A stretch of DNA of 5,311 bases from an uncultured Spirochaetaceae bacterium. Lineage in GTDB: Bacteria; Spirochaetota; Spirochaetia; Sphaerochaetales; Sphaerochaetaceae. Of this stretch, positions 4,077 through 5,311 are shown in pieces. The stretch's first letter is position 1. The number at the start of each line of letters is the position of its first letter. The stretch lies in NCBI GenBank assembly GCA_946410375.1, contig CAMKAB010000084.1, forward strand, positions 1-5,311. Reading direction: 5' to 3'. A program made the translations under genes and the position numbers. A model generated the notes under the pieces. That model was not told the origin of the DNA, did not search any database, and was given only the letters and a program-made list of their open reading frames with translations.

Positions 4077-5311
4077 TTAATACAAAAAAGACTCGATTTT
4101 CTGACCGATGGATTCTATTGTGCATTCGGGAACATAACTCTTCGGCAAGGCTTCGATCATATACCTGCCGTAATACTTTTTAATAATTCTGGAATCGAGA
4201 ATAAGAACGATTCCCCTGTCCGAAGTATGACGCATAAGTCGTCCGTAGCCTTGTTTCAAATGGGTTACCGCGTACGGCAAAGACAAAGCGTTAAAGCAAT
4301 CAATGGAGGACGCGCCCTTCTTCATCATGCTTTCCTTGCGCGCCTTATAAACAGGCTCCTCGGGGCTCGGAAACGGAAGTTTCGTAATAATCACCAAACG
4401 AAGCGTGTCTCCCGGCGCATCAATTCCCTCCCAAAAGCTGGAAGTGGCGAAAAGCACGCTGTCCTTGTCCTTTTTGAACTTCTCAAAAAGCACGTATCTA
4501 TCAGTCTCGCCCTGAATAAACGAATTGATTCCCATCAGTGAAAAATGCGTTTTCAGAACAGAATAGGTCGCACGCATCATCTCGTAGCCTGTAAAAAGAA
4601 CAAGCGCACCGCCCCCGGCGCTTCCCACAGCCTCCTCAACTATCTGCGTAACGTACTGCGTGTAAAGCTCCTTTTCGCTCTGAACGTAATCCCGAGCGTC
4701 ATGAGGGACCAGGAGCATAAGGTGTTCTTTGTAATCAAATGGCGATTCATACACGCGGGTTACGCATTTTTTATCCGGCACGGGAAGCCCCGCAAAGCGT
4801 TTCCAATAGGAGAATTCATCATTCACGTCCAGTGTTGCGCTTGTACAGAAAACGCTTTTCACCTTTGAGAAGAGAGACTCGCGAAGACTTTTCGCAACAC
4901 TCAGCGGAAGCGTTTTAAGAACTGCCGTCTCAAAAACATCTTTCCCGATTCTGAACCTCGAAAACTCAACCGAATGAATCTCATCTCCCCACGTTTCCAC
5001 CCGTACGAAGCCTCTCAACATGAGAAGAACATCCTCAATCCGTCTTGCGTACACCTTAAACTCGTTCACAAGGTTTTCGTTTTCTTCAGTTACGGCGATT
5101 CTGCGAGAAAAAGCGTTCAACATCTCCAAAAGAGCGCCTCCCGACTTCAATACGGAATCAAACATCGATTTCGTATCGCTGAAGAGGAACTTCTCTTCCG
5201 CTTTATTTATCAGAATATTATTTAAAAACCTGCCTTTCAGTTTCATTAAAAGAAAAGCGTTTAATCCGTCCGCATTGTGCAAAACAAGGTCGATCTGCTT
5301 TATTATATTGT
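4077..5311 (-). CDS. dinG: DinG/XPD-family superfamily 2 helicase, C-terminal part
   Basis: The frame is open through the right edge, so the N-terminal part is missing; about 410 residues are visible. DinG-type enzymes are ATP-driven 5'-3' DNA helicases that unwind R-loops, D-loops and similar structures during repair. Counting from the TTG codon at 5282, which is internal and not the start, the visible motifs are SATL in VFCTSATLDV (144-153), the helicase domain 2 start ALVLFTGYEMM (226-236), motif V in FATSSFWEGIDAPG (278-291) followed by LVIITKLPFPSPEEP (296-310), and motif VI, QGYGRLMRHTSDRG (344-357), with the arginine-finger-type R348 and R351. The order and spacing fit the Helicase_C_2 domain of DinG/XPD/Rad3 proteins. 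The Walker A, DEAH box and any iron-sulphur cysteines would lie beyond the window. Consequently neither the Fe-S status nor an N-terminal exonuclease domain, as in some Firmicute DinG proteins, can be judged. The gene converges on the sigma-factor gene and shares its terminator. Confidence 0.88.
   Translation of the reverse strand, partial: NIIKQIDLVLHNADGLNAFLLMKLKGRFLNNILINKAEEKFLFSDTKSMFDSVLKSGGALLEMLNAFSRRIAVTEENENLVNEFKVYARRIEDVLLMLRGFVRVETWGDEIHSVEFSRFRIGKDVFETAVLKTLPLSVAKSLRESLFSKVKSVFCTSATLDVNDEFSYWKRFAGLPVPDKKCVTRVYESPFDYKEHLMLLVPHDARDYVQSEKELYTQYVTQIVEEAVGSAGGGALVLFTGYEMMRATYSVLKTHFSLMGINSFIQGETDRYVLFEKFKKDKDSVLFATSSFWEGIDAPGDTLRLVIITKLPFPSPEEPVYKARKESMMKKGASSIDCFNALSLPYAVTHLKQGYGRLMRHTSDRGIVLILDSRIIKKYYGRYMIEALPKSYVPECTIESIGQKIESFLY

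Noticed and set aside
4227..4868. Two + strand open frames (4227-4541 and 4545-4868) opposite the helicase
   Set aside because: The - strand frame carries clear helicase motifs across this whole stretch. The + strand frames have no recognisable domains and are shadows.

Overview
The window looks like a piece of a spirochaete chromosome, most likely Treponema or a close relative. This is inferred from protein character rather than from a marker gene. The sigma factor carries a region 2.4 of the form GYHFISYGVWWIRQ, which I associate with treponemal sigma factors. The MurD-like ligase has NDSSSTIP where many bacteria have NDSKATN. Base composition is moderately AT-rich, and none of the visible gene starts has a strong Shine-Dalgarno sequence. 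The genus assignment is tentative.

Layout, left to right. (1) The 3' three quarters of a murD-like gene on the + strand, cut by the left edge, ending in an unusual Lys/Ser/Glu-rich tail. (2) Facing it 12 bp away, on the - strand, a PlsC-type acyltransferase with a C-terminal extension containing a four-cysteine zinc ribbon. (3) A divergent intergenic region of 155 bp, then a small + strand gene for an unrecognised 110-residue protein. (4) A 226-bp regulatory region from 2912 to 3137. (5) A + strand gene for a short sigma-70-family factor of about 280 residues. (6) A strong hairpin-plus-T-run terminator shared by convergent genes. (7) On the - strand, the C-terminal part of a DinG/XPD-like helicase cut by the right edge.

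The most interesting part is 2912-3137. A textbook sigma-54 (RpoN) -24/-12 element, TGGCACG-N4-TTGC, sits immediately before the ATG of the sigma-70-family factor. At 121 to 179 bp upstream of the -12 element lie two near-identical 17-bp imperfect dyads exactly 40 bp apart, where binding sites for a sigma-54 activator would be expected. Three tandem 11-bp repeats lie between the dyads and the promoter. Together these suggest a sigma cascade: an activator plus RpoN switches on an alternative sigma-70 factor, which then controls its own regulon. The logic parallels the RpoN-RpoS pathway of Borrelia, but here it would be in a treponeme-like genome with apparent upstream activator sites. The activator is not in this window.

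The other genes have housekeeping-type roles (peptidoglycan precursor synthesis, phospholipid acylation, DNA repair helicase) and show no obvious functional link to the sigma factor. I see no tRNA, rRNA, CRISPR array, insertion sequence or phage gene.
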